Shown: in pieces, positions 62,445 to 64,000 of the stretch
Layout of the letters: the number at the start of each line of letters is the position of its first letter
How positions within the stretch are numbered: the first letter of the stretch is position 1
Notes under the pieces: generated by a model
Databases searched by the model: none
What the model saw: the letters and a program-made list of their open reading frames with translations, nothing else
Told to the model about the DNA's origin: nothing
Assembly (NCBI RefSeq): GCF_008079445.1
Contig: NZ_VRYH01000003.1
Span: 425,658-489,657, forward strand
DNA length: 64,000 nt
From: Aidingimonas lacisalsi
GTDB lineage: Bacteria > Pseudomonadota > Gammaproteobacteria > Pseudomonadales > Halomonadaceae
Direction: 5' to 3'
Program-made: the position numbers and the translations under genes

Positions 62445-63410
62445 TTACGACAGGCTGCTAGGCGGCACACCGTAGCGACGCCTGAAAGCCGTGGCGAAGT
62501 TGGTGGCATGGCGGTATCCCGCAAAATGGGCAGCTTGCTGTACGTTGAAACCTGCCTGGAGATAGCTCCTGGCGAGTTCGAGCCGGCGGTCGCGAAGATA
62601 GCTGAACAGGGATTCGCCATATAGCGTACGGAACTTGCTGCGTAGACTGCTGGGGCTCATCGAGGCGAGCGTTGCCAGGCTTTGCAGCGTGTGTTCCTGG
62701 GTCGGTTCATCGCGCAGCAGGTTGCGCACGAGTTCCAGTCGCTGTCGTTCCTGGGGCAGCAGCGCGTGTTGCCGTTTCTCCGATACCGACGCTAAAGGAA
62801 GTCCATGAGCGATCAATTGTAATGCCAGCCCTTCGAGCAGCAGTTGGCGTTGCATGCCTTGCCAGGCGTGACTGAAACCATGATCCAACGATGGCAGGAG
62901 ATACCCTGGTAAGTGCCAGGTGTGCAGTTGGAAGTCGGCGTCCTCGAACCATCGTCTCAGTGCCGCATCGTTGTCGGCGTGCTCGCGAAGGGCGTCGGTG
63001 CTCAACGAAAGGTTCAATGTCCTGAGATGCTGTCCGGGCGGTTGGGATGCACTCAGTGCCAGGGTATTGCCCAAGCGCGTGCTCATGGCCATGCCCTCGC
63101 TCAGCAATCGCTCTTGCTGACCAAGACGAACGCGAACCTGCCCTTGGAGTATCACGACGATGAATAGCGGGGTTGCCAGCAGCGAGGTCGATTCGTATGG
63201 CTCGAGAACATCGATATCGGATGCTGTCAGGCGGATGCCGGGTCGCAGCAGGAACTCCTCGACGTTTCCCTGAAAGACCGTGGCACGTTGCTCGTCATGG
63301 GGCGTGCAGTTGGAAGTCAGCATCGGAAACCGATACGCAATGCCGTAATGATCGCCGAAGCGACGCAAGTCAAAGGCGGAAAAGCAGTGTCGTGTCGATG
63401 GTTCCGGCAT
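62445..63410 (-). CDS. AraC-family regulator (PchR-like) of siderophore uptake
   Basis: 321 residues: an N-terminal ligand-binding-like half and a C-terminal pair of helix-turn-helices (LATLASMSPSSLRSKFRTLY, then VQQAAHFAGYRHATNFATAF). PchR-type proteins bind their ferric siderophore and activate the cognate receptor, and the receptor gene lies 121 bp downstream on the same strand. There is only a weak ribosome site before the ATG at 63410. The effector is inferred only from context. Confidence 0.88.
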   Translation of the reverse strand: MPEPSTRHCFSAFDLRRFGDHYGIAYRFPMLTSNCTPHDEQRATVFQGNVEEFLLRPGIRLTASDIDVLEPYESTSLLATPLFIVVILQGQVRVRLGQQERLLSEGMAMSTRLGNTLALSASQPPGQHLRTLNLSLSTDALREHADNDAALRRWFEDADFQLHTWHLPGYLLPSLDHGFSHAWQGMQRQLLLEGLALQLIAHGLPLASVSEKRQHALLPQERQRLELVRNLLRDEPTQEHTLQSLATLASMSPSSLRSKFRTLYGESLFSYLRDRRLELARSYLQAGFNVQQAAHFAGYRHATNFATAFRRRYGVPPSSLS

Positions 63411-63518
63411 GGCAGCGTGTCTCTAGGTATCGGGGTAACTAGATGCAGTCATCATTCCTGAGTGTGTTGAACGGCCATCCTTGCTGCCCGTCGAGCAGGC
63501 CGACTGTCGTCTTCAAAT

Positions 63519-63537
63519 AAGAAATAGAATCATTATT
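63519..63537. promoter_or_regulatory. Fur-box-like site between the AraC gene and the ABC exporter
   Basis: 13 of 19 positions match the Fur consensus, with the half ATCATTAT intact. It lies 66 bp upstream of the exporter ATG and 108 bp from the divergent AraC start, so it may serve both. Confidence 0.65.
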
Positions 63538-63603
63538 GACTTTAACGGGTCATGCGTCACAATACAATGCAATGCACCATTTGTGGGTCGACAAGGATCG
63601 TTC

Positions 63604-64000
63604 ATGGAACTGCTGCGTGTCGTCTTTCGATACTATCGCTGGCCTTTTCTCGCCGTCATGCTGCTCAGCCTGGCTAGCGCCGGCCTGAGCATCGGGGTGA
63701 TTGCATTCATCAATCAACGGCTGATCGACCTGCAGGGAACGCCAGGCGTGGTACTGGCGCAGTTTCTCGGCCTCATTCTGCTGCTGTTGTTGATATCGCT
63801 AGGGTCGCAACTGGCACTGACCACGTTAGGTCACCATTTCGTCTACCAACTGCGCGGCAAACTGATCAAATGCATCCTGGACACCGATATCGAACGTCTC
63901 GAACAGGTGGGGAGTGCCCGGTTACTGGCCAGCCTCTCCAGTGATATTCGCTATATCACCGTAGCGTTCGTGCGTTTGCCGGAATTGGTGCAGGGTATCA
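63604..64000 (+). CDS. ABC exporter, N-terminal part (PvdE/SyrD-like cyclic peptide or siderophore exporter)
   Basis: The first 132 residues of a gene that continues beyond the window. It begins [20 protein letters not shown], with three membrane helices visible (about 13-38, 55-78 and a start of a third) and the [21 protein letters not shown] coupling segment, the pattern of fused permease-ATPase exporters for peptide siderophores. AAGGA precedes the ATG, and a Fur-like box lies upstream. The ATPase domain cannot be seen. It suggests siderophore export, perhaps synthesis, just to the right. Confidence 0.75.
   Translation, partial: MELLRVVFRYYRWPFLAVMLLSLASAGLSIGVIAFINQRLIDLQGTPGVVLAQFLGLILLLLLISLGSQLALTTLGHHFVYQLRGKLIKCILDTDIERLEQVGSARLLASLSSDIRYITVAFVRLPELVQGI

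Overview
The window is a gene-dense, G+C-rich stretch of a gammaproteobacterial chromosome. Gene content and order (cca-folK-folB-plsY-tsaD, then rpsU-dnaG-rpoD), a BCCT osmolyte carrier, acidic secreted proteins and a large glycine betaine catabolic region all suggest a moderately halophilic member of the Halomonadaceae (Halomonas/Chromohalobacter-like). That assignment is inferred from protein recognition and was not tested by any search. No rRNA, tRNA, CRISPR array or insertion sequence was seen.

Layout. 1-7.5 kb: housekeeping genes: the end of cca, folK/folB (folate), plsY (phospholipid), tsaD (tRNA t6A), and the macromolecular synthesis operon rpsU-dnaG-rpoD with a good sigma-70 promoter and a terminator. 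7.5-9.2 kb: an unknown six-helix membrane protein and a LysR regulator. 9.3-25.2 kb: sdaA (serine to pyruvate), frmA-fghA (formaldehyde to formate), the AraC-type regulator gbdR, then mtgA and a sugar dehydrogenase, then a six-gene operon for dimethylglycine demethylation (dipeptidase-like gene, DUF5943-like gene, dgcA, dgcB, etfA-like, etfB-like). 25.3-32 kb: an EAL phosphodiesterase, a small exported protein, a cNMP/CBS/DUF294 protein overlapping a DnaQ-like exonuclease, a BCCT carrier and a PRC-barrel protein. 32.3-40.8 kb: an NAD-dependent molybdenum/tungsten formate dehydrogenase, a small unknown gene, an acidic exported protein and an NtrB/NtrC-like two-component system. 40.9-52.1 kb: gbcA and gbcB (divergent; betaine to dimethylglycine), a PQQ-type sugar dehydrogenase, an AEC permease, and soxBDAG-purU (sarcosine to glycine, formyl-THF to formate). 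52.2-64 kb: an iron-siderophore island with two TonB receptors, fhuCDB, fhuF, an Mn-type sodA, an AraC regulator and the start of an ABC exporter, with five Fur-like boxes.

How the genes work together. Betaine enters by the BCCT carrier; GbcAB removes one methyl (formaldehyde released), DgcAB with its own flavoproteins removes the second, and SoxBDAG removes the third, largely onto tetrahydrofolate. Glycine plus a C1 unit gives serine (glyA is not in this window), which SdaA converts to pyruvate. Formaldehyde goes through FrmA/FghA to formate, PurU also releases formate, and the formate dehydrogenase oxidises it to CO2 with NADH. Almost the whole route from betaine to pyruvate and CO2 is therefore packed into about 43 kb.

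Points most worth a second look: the dipeptidase-like protein of the dgc operon has lost its HxD metal motif; DgcA lacks one of the four expected [4Fe-4S] cysteines; a shared inverted repeat GCGACA-N4-TGTCG lies upstream of both gbdR and soxB; the first TonB receptor gene has an A+T-rich middle of mosaic appearance; and an exported protein has no Lys or Arg in its mature region.
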